From 2-02-FULL-48-14 sp964356195 (GTDB taxonomy: Bacteria > Patescibacteriota > Gracilibacteria > UBA1369 > 2-02-FULL-48-14), in the NCBI GenBank assembly GCA_964356195.1, contig CAYHGP010000020.1, positions 1-18,841 of the forward strand: a stretch of 18,841 nucleotides of DNA. Reading direction: 5' to 3'. Shown in pieces: positions 7,385-15,033 of this stretch. Position numbers and translations under genes: made by a program. The stretch's first letter is position 1. Every line of letters begins with the position of its first letter. Below the pieces are notes generated by a model. The model did not search any database, was not told the origin of the DNA, and saw only the letters and a list, made by a program, of their open reading frames with translations.

Positions 7385-9723
7385 TAGACCGTGGTGGATT
7401 TGGGCTGGAAAAGCTTCCAGAGTTCTATGATCAGCATACAGCTTGCCGCCAGTCCGCCAATCCAAAACCAATCCACTAAGCTGAGTGGATGGGTTTTAAG
7501 CACGGTTTGGAAGAAGGGCAGGTAGACCGCGAGCATTTGAAGACTCAAGCTGAATAGTACACTGCCAAGGAGGAATTTATTTTTGAAGAAGCCAGTGAAG
7601 AAATGTTTGTCTTTATAGCGAATGGCAAATACTAAGAAAAGTTCAAACACCACAATGCTGGTGAACACTAAGGTTCGTGTGTGCTCAATGGTGTAGTTAT
7701 CTAAGTGAGCGAAGTAAAGGTATAGCGAAGAGGCTGACGATAAGAATCCTGCGAGGAGGCTAAAGCTCAGTAAGTCCTTAAAGATGCTTTGCTTTGGGTC
7801 TCGGGGTTTTAAGGTCATGATGTCTTCTTCCGGAGTGTCTACGCCTAGCGCTAGAGCGGGGAAGGCGTCCGTGAGGAGATTCACCCACAAAATCTGCAGT
7901 GGCAGGAAAGGAATGGGGGTGTTTAAAAGAAAAGTCACACACACCAGGATTACCGCAGAAAAATTAGCNNNNNNNNNNNNNNNNNNNNNNNNNNNNNNNN
8001 NNNNNNNNNNNNNNNNNNNNNNNNNNNNNNNNNNNNNNNNNNNNNNNNNNNNNNNNNNNNNNNNNNNNATTTCTTTCCCCACCGCTTTTGCGGTGAGAGC
8101 GTGGTCGCCGGTTATCATGACGGTGCGAATGTGGGCATTTTTACAAATTTGAATAGCGGCGCGTACTTCGGCGCGTGGAGGATCGATGAGAGCGGCGAGT
8201 CCGAGGAAAATCATGTTTGTTTCCGTCGCTTCGTTGGTCTTTTTATAGGCGAAGCCCAGTACTCGAAACGCTTGGCTCGCCAGTTTTTCAATTTCTTTGT
8301 GCAGTAGTTTTTTTTCAGCAAGACTGAGTTTTTCTATTTTCCCTTCTTTTTGGATGTGAGTACAAACCTCCAAAATGGTGTCGGGGGCTCCTTTTGTATA
8401 AAGTACTCCTTTATTCAAAGTGGACATTCGTTTCCTCACGGAATCAAAAATGAGCTCTTTTGTGCGGGGGAACTTTTTATTGAGTGCATCAATATTGAGC
8501 CCTCCTTTTTGGGCAAGCGTGAGTAGAGCTCCTTCGGTTGGGTCTCCTGAAATCCCCCACTTTCTTCCGGTTTGGATCAGATTGGAATTGTTACAAAATA
8601 CTCCTGCGTATAAGAGTAACTTCAGTTCATCGGAGTCTAAGTGAAATTGCTCCTTAGGCTCGTAACCGATTCCTGGTATTTCCACTTGGCGTCCATTGAT
8701 CCAGAGGACTTTTACGGTCATTTCGTTTTGCGTTAAAGTACCGGTTTTGTCTGTACAAATGGTGCTGACGCTTCCTAGCGTTTCTGCTGCAGCAAGTTTT
8801 CTTATGACCGCATTTTTTTTCGCGATTTGCTGTACGCCGAGTGCCAGAGTTAGTGTGATGACTGCGGGCAAGCCCTCAGGGATGACGCTCACCGCAAGAC
8901 TGATACTAAGAAGTAGCATTTCCACCAAGTCTCTTCCCGTGAGAAGAGAAAGTAAGAACATCAAAATGCCTACGCCCAGTACTAGTAAGGCAAGGATTTT
9001 ACTGAGGTGATCGAGCTGTTTTTGTAAAGGGGTCGGGTCGCTTTTTTGTGTTTGTACCATGTGTGCAATTTTCCCGAATTCGGTGTTCATCCCTGTTGCT
9101 ACCACCACTCCAATGCCATGACCTTGACTCACCACGGTCCCCATAAAAACGCCGTTTCTGAAGTCGCCCAAACTACTCACTTTTCTTACTGGCTCAATAC
9201 TTTTTTCTACGGGTTGGCTTTCTCCGGTTAGGCTTGCTTCTACGGTGTAGAGCTGGCTGATTTCCATCAATCGCGCGTCGGCGGGTACTTGAGAGCCTTC
9301 TTCCAGAATTACAATATCTCCCGGCACTAATTCACGTGCGTTGATTTTTTGAATCCCGTTGCCACGGCGCACCAGGGCGTAAGGTGCTGTCATTTTGCGT
9401 AGCGCTTCAATGGCTTTTTCCGCTTTATATTCTTGTACGAAACCGATGAAGGCGTTGAGGATCACGATGACCCCGATGGCAATCGCGTCAATTTCTTCCT
9501 TGGCTATGATGCTCACGATGAGTGCTCCAATCAATACGAGCACCATGATGTTTGTAAACTGACTCATCAAAATCTTGTACCATTTGATGCCTTCACTCCC
9601 CTTGATTTCGTTGTGACCAAGGTTTTTGAGACGGCTTTCCGCTTCTTTAGGACTCAGTCCTTCTTCTGAACTTCCCAACTCTTTTAAAACGGCGGCAATG
9701 GAGATGGTTTCCCAATTTTTCAT
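7384..9723 (-). CDS. P-type IIA cation ATPase, probable Ca2+ exporter (internal gap)
   Basis: Membrane ATPase of the SERCA/PMR1 class. In order: a cation-ATPase N-terminal domain (residues about 4-45), first membrane pair (about 55-100), actuator motif LTGES (165-169), membrane 4 with the calcium-ligand motif PEGLPAVIT (282-290), phosphorylation site DKTGTLT with Asp325, nucleotide-domain KGAPD, and TGDHALTAKAVGKE. After the gap, membrane 6 reads ILWVNLLTDAFPALALG with the Asn, Thr and Asp that ligate calcium in SERCA. Membrane 8 keeps a Glu in VVFELF. The hinge GDGVND and membrane 5 fall in the 100-N gap, which should be about 390 nt if the family length holds. The start codon overlaps the trmD stop (ATGA). 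The substrate is inferred from motifs; Mn2+ is possible. Confidence 0.93.
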   Translation of the reverse strand: MKNWETISIAAVLKELGSSEEGLSPKEAESRLKNLGHNEIKGSEGIKWYKILMSQFTNIMVLVLIGALIVSIIAKEEIDAIAIGVIVILNAFIGFVQEYKAEKAIEALRKMTAPYALVRRGNGIQKINARELVPGDIVILEEGSQVPADARLMEISQLYTVEASLTGESQPVEKSIEPVRKVSSLGDFRNGVFMGTVVSQGHGIGVVVATGMNTEFGKIAHMVQTQKSDPTPLQKQLDHLSKILALLVLGVGILMFLLSLLTGRDLVEMLLLSISLAVSVIPEGLPAVITLTLALGVQQIAKKNAVIRKLAAAETLGSVSTICTDKTGTLTQNEMTVKVLWINGRQVEIPGIGYEPKEQFHLDSDELKLLLYAGVFCNNSNLIQTGRKWGISGDPTEGALLTLAQKGGLNIDALNKKFPRTKELIFDSVRKRMSTLNKGVLYTKGAPDTILEVCTHIQKEGKIEKLSLAEKKLLHKEIEKLASQAFRVLGFAYKKTNEATETNMIFLGLAALIDPPRAEVRAAIQICKNAHIRTVMITGDHALTAKAVGKEXXXXXXXXXXXXXXXXXXXXXXXXXXXXXXXXXXANFSAVILVCVTFLLNTPIPFLPLQILWVNLLTDAFPALALGVDTPEEDIMTLKPRDPKQSIFKDLLSFSLLAGFLSSASSLYLYFAHLDNYTIEHTRTLVFTSIVVFELFLVFAIRYKDKHFFTGFFKNKFLLGSVLFSLSLQMLAVYLPFFQTVLKTHPLSLVDWFWIGGLAASCMLIIELWKLFQPKSTTV
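7969..8068. other. Assembly gap (100 N) inside the P-type ATPase gene
   Basis: Exactly 100 Ns. The ATPase frame is the same on both sides, but the family needs about 130 residues between TGDHALTAKAVGKE and the membrane segment after the gap. The Ns therefore stand for a longer missing stretch carrying the GDGVND hinge and membrane 5. Confidence 0.95.
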
Positions 9724-10373
9724 AGGGGTTTCTTGAGTTTACTTTTTCTCCAGGCGGTGATGTCGGCATGGTGGCCGGAGAGGAGGACATCCGGGACTTT
9801 CAAACCTTTATATTCTGCCGGTTTGGTGTAGTGAGGATATTCAATTTGGCGGTCCAGAGCGGCGCTGAACGATTCTTCTTCTTGGCTTTCTTGCGCTCCT
9901 AAAACTCCAGGAATTAAACGACTCACGGCGTCTACCACCACCAAAGCGCCCAGTTCTCCACCTGTGAGGACAAAGTCCCCAATGGAAAGTTCTTCGTCTA
10001 CAAGCTCGTCAATTACACGCTGGTCGATGCCTTCATAACGTCCGCATAGTAAAATCACGCCTTTGAGTTTCGCCAATTTCTCCGCTTTTTCTTGGGTGAA
10101 GCGTTCTCCGCCCGGACTGAGGTAGATGACACGGCCTTTATTCTTCTTTTTAACGGCCTTAATTGCGTCGAATAGAGGTTGGCAGGTCATGAGCATGCCG
10201 GCGCCGCCTCCATAGGGCGTATCATCTACTTTTTTGTGCCGTTCCTCACTGTAATCGCGAATGTTGTGCACGTGCACGGTGATTTTTTTCTCGGCGATGG
10301 CGCGCTTTAAAATAGAGTCGTCAAAGTAGGGAAGGACGAGGCTGGGGAAGAGGGTGAGGATGTCGAAGCGCAT
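9720..10373 (-). CDS. trmD: tRNA (guanine-37-N1) methyltransferase
   Basis: SPOUT-class enzyme that makes m1G37 in tRNAs reading CNN and some other codons, preventing +1 frameshifting. The protein has 217 residues, slightly short for the family. Motifs include FDILTLFP at the start, DDTPYGGGAGM, the SAM-knot LLCGRYEGIDQR, SIGDFVLTGGELGA with DAVSRLIPGVLG, and EYPHYTKPAEYKGLKVPDVLLSGHHA read as consecutive shorter motifs. It is first in the operon with the ATPase, DUF167 and ksgA; its stop overlaps the ATPase start by 4 nt. A -10 box ends only 6 nt before the ATG, so the mRNA is probably leaderless. Confidence 0.96.
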   Translation of the reverse strand: MRFDILTLFPSLVLPYFDDSILKRAIAEKKITVHVHNIRDYSEERHKKVDDTPYGGGAGMLMTCQPLFDAIKAVKKKNKGRVIYLSPGGERFTQEKAEKLAKLKGVILLCGRYEGIDQRVIDELVDEELSIGDFVLTGGELGALVVVDAVSRLIPGVLGAQESQEEESFSAALDRQIEYPHYTKPAEYKGLKVPDVLLSGHHADITAWRKSKLKKPL

Positions 10374-10379
10374 AGCTAC

Positions 10380-10407
10380 ATTCTACCTATTTCTGCGAAG
10401 TTTTTAA
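10380..10407 (-). promoter_or_regulatory. Probable leaderless promoter of trmD operon
   Basis: Read on the minus strand: TTAAAA (10402-10407), a 16-bp spacer, TAGAAT (10380-10385), then 6 nt to the trmD ATG at 10373. The usual distance from -10 to the transcription start would place the first transcribed base at or next to the A of the ATG. The -35 overlaps the stop codon of the upstream AT-rich gene. The -35 matches the consensus at only 4 of 6 positions. Confidence 0.55.
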
Positions 10408-11024
10408 GCACAAATCAATTTTCTTTGCCTGTTTCTTTCTCGTTTAGCCTCAACATATTCTTGCCATAAATCTGGCACATGCTCTTTAAGTTTATCCGCC
10501 ATTTGCTTAACTTTTTTCATCTCTTCCCTCCAATTATCTTTTGAAACCGCAAATTGTAAAAGAACCGAATAATCTTCCCTTTGAACTTCTTCTGGTAGAT
10601 CATCGAATCCAATAGTATTTTCCCAATTGTAAGTATAGGTTTGAATTGCTGTTTCAGGAAAACAAAATATCCTACCCAACTCAATATCTTCTTCTTTTGT
10701 TTGACCAACACCTTTTTCAAAGATGTCATGAACTTTTTTAGCAGTTTCAATGGATTTGGAATAGTAAATAACTTTCATTTTGTCGCCACCTATATCTTGT
10801 TCAGTACCAATTTGAGTTTCCAATCCCGCACCAATGAGCCCGGCATTAATTTCATCAACTTTAGATTTATTTTTCTCTTTATAAATGATATGGATCTCAT
10901 CCGCCTGTTTCTCATCAAGTAAAACAAGAACCATAAGTATTTTATCAGCGTTACTGACTGATAAATTTTTAATTATTTCCAATTTTTCTTGTAAGCCCTC
11001 TTTTTGATCAGGATTTTTAGACAT
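10404..11024 (-). CDS. AT-rich orphan gene, hypothetical protein
   Basis: A 206-residue soluble protein with no signal peptide or membrane segment. It is Lys- and Glu-rich with predicted helices at both ends; the C-terminal part (MKKVKQMADKLKEHV, then EYVEAKRERNRQRK) is strongly charged. A central stretch, ELGRIFCFPETAIQTY, has a Gly-hydrophobic-Pro-x-T-A pattern that may be a conserved core, but I do not recognise the family. Two sampled 60-base lines have about 30% GC and one has about 42%, by my count, against roughly half in neighbouring genes, and the codon choice is A/T-heavy. This suggests a different history, possibly horizontal transfer. It lies between the ribosomal operon terminator and trmD, with its own TATAAT box upstream. 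The real-gene call rests on length, an undisturbed frame and a fitting promoter. Confidence 0.7.
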   Translation of the reverse strand: MSKNPDQKEGLQEKLEIIKNLSVSNADKILMVLVLLDEKQADEIHIIYKEKNKSKVDEINAGLIGAGLETQIGTEQDIGGDKMKVIYYSKSIETAKKVHDIFEKGVGQTKEEDIELGRIFCFPETAIQTYTYNWENTIGFDDLPEEVQREDYSVLLQFAVSKDNWREEMKKVKQMADKLKEHVPDLWQEYVEAKRERNRQRKLICA

Positions 11025-11046
11025 TTTTATACTTTTAAATCTTCTA

Positions 11047-11052
11047 ATTATA
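11047..11052 (-). promoter_or_regulatory. Perfect -10 box before the AT-rich orphan gene
   Basis: TATAAT on the minus strand, 22 nt before the ATG at 11024 and just beyond the ribosomal operon terminator. No good -35 is visible 16-18 bp upstream (about 11069-11075), and there is no Shine-Dalgarno sequence before the start. Confidence 0.45.
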
Positions 11053-11082
11053 TCAAAAAATGGGGTTTATAGATAGATCTCT

Positions 11083-11111
11083 AAAAAAAGGACCCGTTTC
11101 GCGGGCCCTTT
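11083..11111 (-). terminator. Rho-independent terminator of the infA-rpsI operon
   Basis: On the minus strand a 10-bp stem (11111-11102 with 11096-11087, AAAGGGCCCG paired to CGGGTCCTTT with one G-U) encloses loop CGAAA and runs into seven Ts (11089-11083). It lies 40 nt after the rpsI stop. The G-U pair becomes an A-C mismatch on the plus strand, confirming minus-strand orientation. Confidence 0.92.
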
Positions 11112-11151
11112 CGATTTCTTTCTTAGTATAGCACTTTGCTTTCGCTCCGTG

Positions 11152-11562
11152 TTAACGCTTGCTGAACTGAGGAGCTCGGCGAGCTTTGTGCAATCCAAAT
11201 TTCTTGCGTTCTTTAATACGGCTGTCTCGAGTGAGGAAGCCTTCAGGTTTGAGAGTGGCGCGAAGGTCGTGGCTTACTTCGAGAAGAGCTTTTGCAATTC
11301 CATGACGGAGTGCATCGGCCTGTCCTTGAATTCCACCCCCTTCTACTACTGCAGAGATGTCAAAATTTCCTTCGTTCTTGGTGAGAACGAGAGGAGCCAT
11401 GAACACATTGATCATTTCCGGCGTCGTGAAATAGTCTTTTGCATCTTTTCCGTTTACAATCACACGTCCGGTTCCTTTATATAAACGCACGCGTGCAATA
11501 GCTCGCTTACGTTTTCCGTTGGCGTAGAAGTAAGTTCCGGTAAGAATCATCGCGTCAGACAT
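11152..11562 (-). CDS. rpsI: 30S ribosomal protein S9
   Basis: The 136-residue small-subunit protein whose C-terminal tail reaches the P-site tRNA. It shows the N-terminal GKRKRAIARVRLYKGTG (about residues 16-32), the ALRHGIAKALLE helix, and the diagnostic end KKFGLHKARRAPQFSKR with terminal Lys-Arg. It follows rplM by 9 nt in the usual L13-S9 pair and is the last gene before the operon terminator. An internal ATG four codons in (MILTG) is an alternative start. Confidence 0.97.
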   Translation of the reverse strand: MSDAMILTGTYFYANGKRKRAIARVRLYKGTGRVIVNGKDAKDYFTTPEMINVFMAPLVLTKNEGNFDISAVVEGGGIQGQADALRHGIAKALLEVSHDLRATLKPEGFLTRDSRIKERKKFGLHKARRAPQFSKR

Positions 11563-11571
11563 AGGCTTTTT

Positions 11572-12018
11572 TTAGAGACTTAAAGGTTTAGGATCTTGAG
11601 GGAGGTGAGGATGTTCGGTTCCTGGGTACACGTGAAGTTTTGCCATGGCAAATTTCTTGAGACGGTTGTGAGGGACCATTCCTTTCACGGCCATTTCAAT
11701 CATTCGTTCAGGATGTTCGGCACGCATTTTATCAGCACTCTTGTAACGAACCGCTCCTGGAAATCCGGTGTGATGGATGTATTCTTTCTTGGTTTCTTTA
11801 TCTCCGGTGAGTACTACCTTGTCCGCATTGATAACAACCACATGGTCGCCACAGTTCATGGAAGGATGATAGGAAGGCTTGTGCTTTCCACGGATGACGT
11901 CGGCCAACTTAACGGCCACTTGTCCGAGTACTTTTCCTTCAGCATCGAGGATGAACCACTTTTCAGAGCTTTTAACCTCTGGGAGTTTTGGATGAGTTGT
12001 TTTTTGAGCAGCTTTCAT
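11572..12018 (-). CDS. rplM: 50S ribosomal protein L13
   Basis: A 148-residue large-subunit assembly protein. Recognisable segments are WFILDAEGKVLGQVAVKLAD, IRGKHKPSYHPSMNCGDHVV, VINADKVVLTGDKETKK, HHTGFPGA, and the family end MAKLHVYPGTEHPHLPQDP. It starts 2 nt after the rplQ stop, with no Shine-Dalgarno sequence, and pairs with rpsI downstream as in most bacteria. Confidence 0.97.
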   Translation of the reverse strand: MKAAQKTTHPKLPEVKSSEKWFILDAEGKVLGQVAVKLADVIRGKHKPSYHPSMNCGDHVVVINADKVVLTGDKETKKEYIHHTGFPGAVRYKSADKMRAEHPERMIEMAVKGMVPHNRLKKFAMAKLHVYPGTEHPHLPQDPKPLSL

Positions 12019-12020
12019 AA

Positions 12021-12443
12021 TTATTCTTCTGAGTTAGTTTTAGCCGTTTCCTTCTTTGTGGCGCGTTTTGCTTTTGGAGCTTCGTCTTCACCGAGGAGTT
12101 GAAGGGATACCACTTCAGCGGCATCACCGGCTCGAAATCCAAGCTTCACCATACGGGTGTAACCTCCTTCACGATTCTTAAAGCGATCCTTGAGGACCTC
12201 GAGAAGTTTTCGAGAAGCGTTTTCATCCCACACAATCTTGCTGATCTGACGAATTGCATTGCGTGCATCCTTGGTTTTAGCCTTGGTGATCAAGTCTTCC
12301 ACAATAGGGCGAACTTGTTTAGCACGACCTACGGTTGTCTTTACTTTTTCAAATAAGATTACCGAGGTTGCGAGACTTCGCAGCAGAGCGACGCGGTGGT
12401 CGCGCTGCATGTTCATCTTGATGTTTTTTCGTTTGTGTCTCAT
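12021..12443 (-). CDS. rplQ: 50S ribosomal protein L17
   Basis: A 140-residue protein at the exit tunnel. It begins MRHKRKNIKMNMQRDHRVAL and has the family LLRSLATSVILFEKVKTTVGRA segment. It ends with a charged Lys/Ala/Glu tail of about 20 residues (APKAKRATKKETAK), as in long variants of L17. It lies 43 nt after rpoA, behind a 7-bp hairpin, with no Shine-Dalgarno sequence. Confidence 0.97.
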   Translation of the reverse strand: MRHKRKNIKMNMQRDHRVALLRSLATSVILFEKVKTTVGRAKQVRPIVEDLITKAKTKDARNAIRQISKIVWDENASRKLLEVLKDRFKNREGGYTRMVKLGFRAGDAAEVVSLQLLGEDEAPKAKRATKKETAKTNSEE

Positions 12444-12468
12444 AGAGAGTGTGTAGGGTATCTAATTT

Positions 12469-12485
12469 ACTCGACGTTGTCGAGT
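12469..12485 (-). other. Intercistronic hairpin between rpoA and rplQ
   Basis: A perfect 7-bp inverted repeat (ACTCGAC / GTCGAGT) with a 3-nt loop starts one base after the rpoA stop codon on the minus strand. No T-run follows, so it is not a terminator. It could protect the rpoA mRNA end, mark a processing site or dampen rplQ expression; the choice is inference. Confidence 0.6.
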
Positions 12486-12486
12486 G

Positions 12487-13467
12487 TTAATCTTCTTGGG
12501 AAAGGGCAAATCCACGTTTCTCGAGTGCATCAGCCACTTCAGTGAGGGCTTTCTTACCAAATCCTCGAAGATTCGAGAGTTTGGCCTCGGAACATTTAGT
12601 GAGTTCTTCAATCGAACCGATTCCTCCATTGATGAGCGCGTTGAGCGTTCGAGGAGAAAGTCCCAAGATCTCAATTGGAGTGTAGGATTGTTGCTGTGGT
12701 TTCGTGCTTTCTTCTTCGGCTTTTGCCTTAGCGGCAATCTTTTCGAAGTCGCTCATGAATTCAGGTTCTACCGGTTCTTGATCGCGGTTGAAAATATTGA
12801 AGTAGGATTCGAGTACGCCTCCTGCGAACTTCATTGCGTCTTCGGCGGTCAAAGATCCGTTTGTCTTCACTTCGAGGAGCATCTTGTCGAGGTCGGTTCG
12901 CTGTCCCACACGTACGGCTTCCACGGTGTAGTGGATGCGACGGAGAGGGGAGAACACAGCATCGATTTCGATCATTTCAGCATCACCGTCCTTCTTGTCT
13001 CCGATGAGAGCGGCGCGGTATCCCACACCCTTTTCAATACGGATTTCCATGTCCAGCACGCCTCCCTTGTCGAGAGTCGTGATGTAAAGATCAGGATTGT
13101 GAATAGTAACTCCCGAAGGCAAATCGATGTCGCCTGCGGTCACTACTCCTGCTTGCTTAACCTTGAGGCTGAGCGTGCGGGTTTCACTGCCTTCCATGCT
13201 CAAAGCGAGCTGTTTGAGGTTGAGCATCATGTCGAGAACACTGTCTTTGACTCCCTTGAGTACAGCGTACTCGTGAGTCACTCCCTTTACTTTAATACCA
13301 GTCACTGCCGCACCGGGCAATGAAGAAAGCATAACGCGACGGAGCGCGTTCCCCAACGTGGTTCCGTAACCCTGTGGAAGAGGGCTCAGAGTGAACGTGG
13401 AGTGAAAGTCTTCCAATTTGCTTTCAGACATTTTGGGAAGACCGATTTCTTCTTGGATGATATGCAT
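12487..13467 (-). CDS. rpoA: RNA polymerase alpha subunit
   Basis: The 326-residue alpha subunit. The start is taken at ATG 13467 (MHIIQEEIGLPKMSESK), because it matches the family N-terminal length and clears the end of rpsD by 19 nt; an in-frame ATG at 13506 would overlap rpsD. The dimerisation domain has LPQGYGTTLGNALRRVMLSS (about residues 30-49) and GAAVTGIKVKGVTHEY. The C-terminal DNA-binding domain follows a linker rich in Lys, Glu and Gln. It contains LGLSPRTLNALINGGI, with Arg and Asn at the positions that contact UP elements, and LRGFGKKALTEV. The position after rpsD is the classical order. Confidence 0.97.
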   Translation of the reverse strand: MHIIQEEIGLPKMSESKLEDFHSTFTLSPLPQGYGTTLGNALRRVMLSSLPGAAVTGIKVKGVTHEYAVLKGVKDSVLDMMLNLKQLALSMEGSETRTLSLKVKQAGVVTAGDIDLPSGVTIHNPDLYITTLDKGGVLDMEIRIEKGVGYRAALIGDKKDGDAEMIEIDAVFSPLRRIHYTVEAVRVGQRTDLDKMLLEVKTNGSLTAEDAMKFAGGVLESYFNIFNRDQEPVEPEFMSDFEKIAAKAKAEEESTKPQQQSYTPIEILGLSPRTLNALINGGIGSIEELTKCSEAKLSNLRGFGKKALTEVADALEKRGFALSQED

Positions 13468-13486
13468 TATCAAGAAGGTTAGGGAA

Positions 13487-14101
13487 TTATTTAGAGTAGT
13501 ACTCAACTACAAGCTGAGTAGAGATAAGTTGATCGAGATCTTTGTCCTCGGGGAGAGAAGCTACTTCACTTTTGAGTGCTTTTTGGTCGGACTTCAGCCA
13601 ACGAGCGTGATCGAACTCTTTATCTTCTTTTACAAGAGCGAAAAGGGGACTTTCTTTGAGACGAGGTCGAACTTCAATGGAATCTCCTTCACGAACTTGA
13701 ATAGAAGGGATTGTTACGCGCGTTCCATTTAAAGTGAAAGATCCGTGACCCACCATTTGGCGAGCTTGAGAGCGAGTCTTTGCAAATCCTGCTCGGTACA
13801 CCACGTTGTCGAGTCGTCGTTCGATCATTTTCATGATTTCAGTACCGGTCGCTCCTTTCTGAGAAGCAGCCTTCAAGTAGTAGTTACGAAGTTGCTTTTC
13901 CGTGAGGCCGTACATAAGGCGAAGTTTCTGTTTTTCAAGAAGCTGCTTCTTATATTCGGAAGCTTTTCCGGCTCGAGCGGCTCCATGCATACCGGGACCG
14001 TTGGGTCGCTTTTCAAGCAACTTGGTCATTTTGGCAGTGCCGAAGATATCGACTCCGAATCGTCTTACTAACCGTCCTTTAGGTCCTGTGTATCGTGACA
14101 T
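13487..14101 (-). CDS. rpsD: 30S ribosomal protein S4
   Basis: A 204-residue 16S rRNA-binding assembly protein. It begins MSRYTGPKGRLVRRFGVD. The S4 RNA-binding domain contains RRLDNVVYRAGFAKTRSQAR and VGHGSFTLNG. It lacks the N-terminal zinc-binding cysteines of the C+ form. The end STQLVVEYYSK is the usual family terminus. It is preceded by rpsK and followed by rpoA, and has no Shine-Dalgarno sequence. Confidence 0.97.
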   Translation of the reverse strand: MSRYTGPKGRLVRRFGVDIFGTAKMTKLLEKRPNGPGMHGAARAGKASEYKKQLLEKQKLRLMYGLTEKQLRNYYLKAASQKGATGTEIMKMIERRLDNVVYRAGFAKTRSQARQMVGHGSFTLNGTRVTIPSIQVREGDSIEVRPRLKESPLFALVKEDKEFDHARWLKSDQKALKSEVASLPEDKDLDQLISTQLVVEYYSK

Positions 14102-14150
14102 TGTCTAGTGAAGTAAATTATTAGTTGAGGGCAGGGCAGGAATAGACTCG

Positions 14151-14606
14151 TTACACTCGTCTGGTACGAGGTTGTCGGCATCCGTTGTGAGGAACCGGAG
14201 TTTCGTCCACGATTCTCAGAATGCTGATGCCTTGAGCAATGAGTCCACGAAGTGCTTGTTCACGCCCGTGTCCAACACCTTTTACGAAGATGTCAGCCTT
14301 TTCGAATCCGTAAGCCTTAGCTTTTTCTGCAGCGCTTTCAGCAGCCACTTGAGCAGCGAAGGGAGTTGCCTTTTTCGAACCTTTGAATCCACTGGAACCG
14401 GCGGTGGCCCAAGCAAGTACTTGGCCCTCGAGGTCGGTGAAGGTGATCAAAGTGTTGTTGAATCCGGCGTTCACATAAACTTTACCGTGAGTCACCGTCT
14501 TTTTCTTGCTGCGGCGAACGGTTTTCTTCTCCTCACCGGCAACTACAGGAGCTTCTGCAGCAGCGGGCTTAGTAGGGTCAACGGTTGTTTTTTTTGCGTC
14601 AGTCAT
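14151..14606 (-). CDS. rpsK: 30S ribosomal protein S11 with N-terminal extension
   Basis: The 151-residue platform protein of the small subunit. The conserved domain starts near residue 38 (THGKVYVNAGFNNTLITFTD) and contains WATAGSSGFKGSKKATPFAAQ, VKGVGHGREQALRGL and the end HNGCRQPRTRRV. The first 37 residues or so are an Ala/Pro/Lys-rich extension with a basic patch (VRRSKKKTV), longer than in E. coli S11. Near the C-terminus it reads CRQPRTRRV where many bacteria have CRPPKKRRV. Confidence 0.96.
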   Translation of the reverse strand: MTDAKKTTVDPTKPAAAEAPVVAGEEKKTVRRSKKKTVTHGKVYVNAGFNNTLITFTDLEGQVLAWATAGSSGFKGSKKATPFAAQVAAESAAEKAKAYGFEKADIFVKGVGHGREQALRGLIAQGISILRIVDETPVPHNGCRQPRTRRV

Positions 14607-14629
14607 AATAAATTTAGAGTGATCGAAGT

Positions 14630-15007
14630 TTACTTGGTCTCTTTAGCACGTCCGCTTCCCATGGTCATACGACGACCTCGTTTTGTGCGTGCATTGGTCT
14701 TCGTGCGTTGTCCACGAACGGGAAGGCGTTTCTTGTGTCGGTATCCTTTATAGGAACCGATATCTTGAAGACGCTTAATGTCCATTTGAACTTTTCTTCG
14801 AAGATCTCCTTCGGTTCGTACCTTAGTAAGGGCATCACGTAGTTTTGCGAGTTCATCTTCCGTGAGGTCTTTTACCTTAGTATCGAGATTAATACCCAGT
14901 TCATCCAAAATTGTTTTGGCCTGACTGCGGCCCACTCCAAGAATGTAAGTGAGACCCACTTGAATTCGTTTTTCCATCGGCAGTTGAACTCCACAGAGAC
15001 GTACCAT
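14630..15007 (-). CDS. rpsM: 30S ribosomal protein S13
   Basis: The 125-residue small-subunit head protein that forms intersubunit bridges. It has RLCGVQLPMEKRIQVGLTYI at the start, the GVGRSQAKTIL helix-turn motif, the SYKGYRHKKRLPVRGQRTKT segment and a basic C-terminal tail RTKRGRRMT. It is 26 nt downstream of rpmJ in the standard rpmJ-rpsM-rpsK-rpsD-rpoA order. Confidence 0.97.
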   Translation of the reverse strand: MVRLCGVQLPMEKRIQVGLTYILGVGRSQAKTILDELGINLDTKVKDLTEDELAKLRDALTKVRTEGDLRRKVQMDIKRLQDIGSYKGYRHKKRLPVRGQRTKTNARTKRGRRMTMGSGRAKETK

Positions 15008-15033
15008 ACTAAGTTAAGAAAATTATTTAGAGA

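Noticed and set aside
12484..13323. 279-codon ORF on the plus strand opposite rpoA
   Set aside because: It is antisense to a clear rpoA gene with strong motifs, has no family features of its own and is explained by codon bias.
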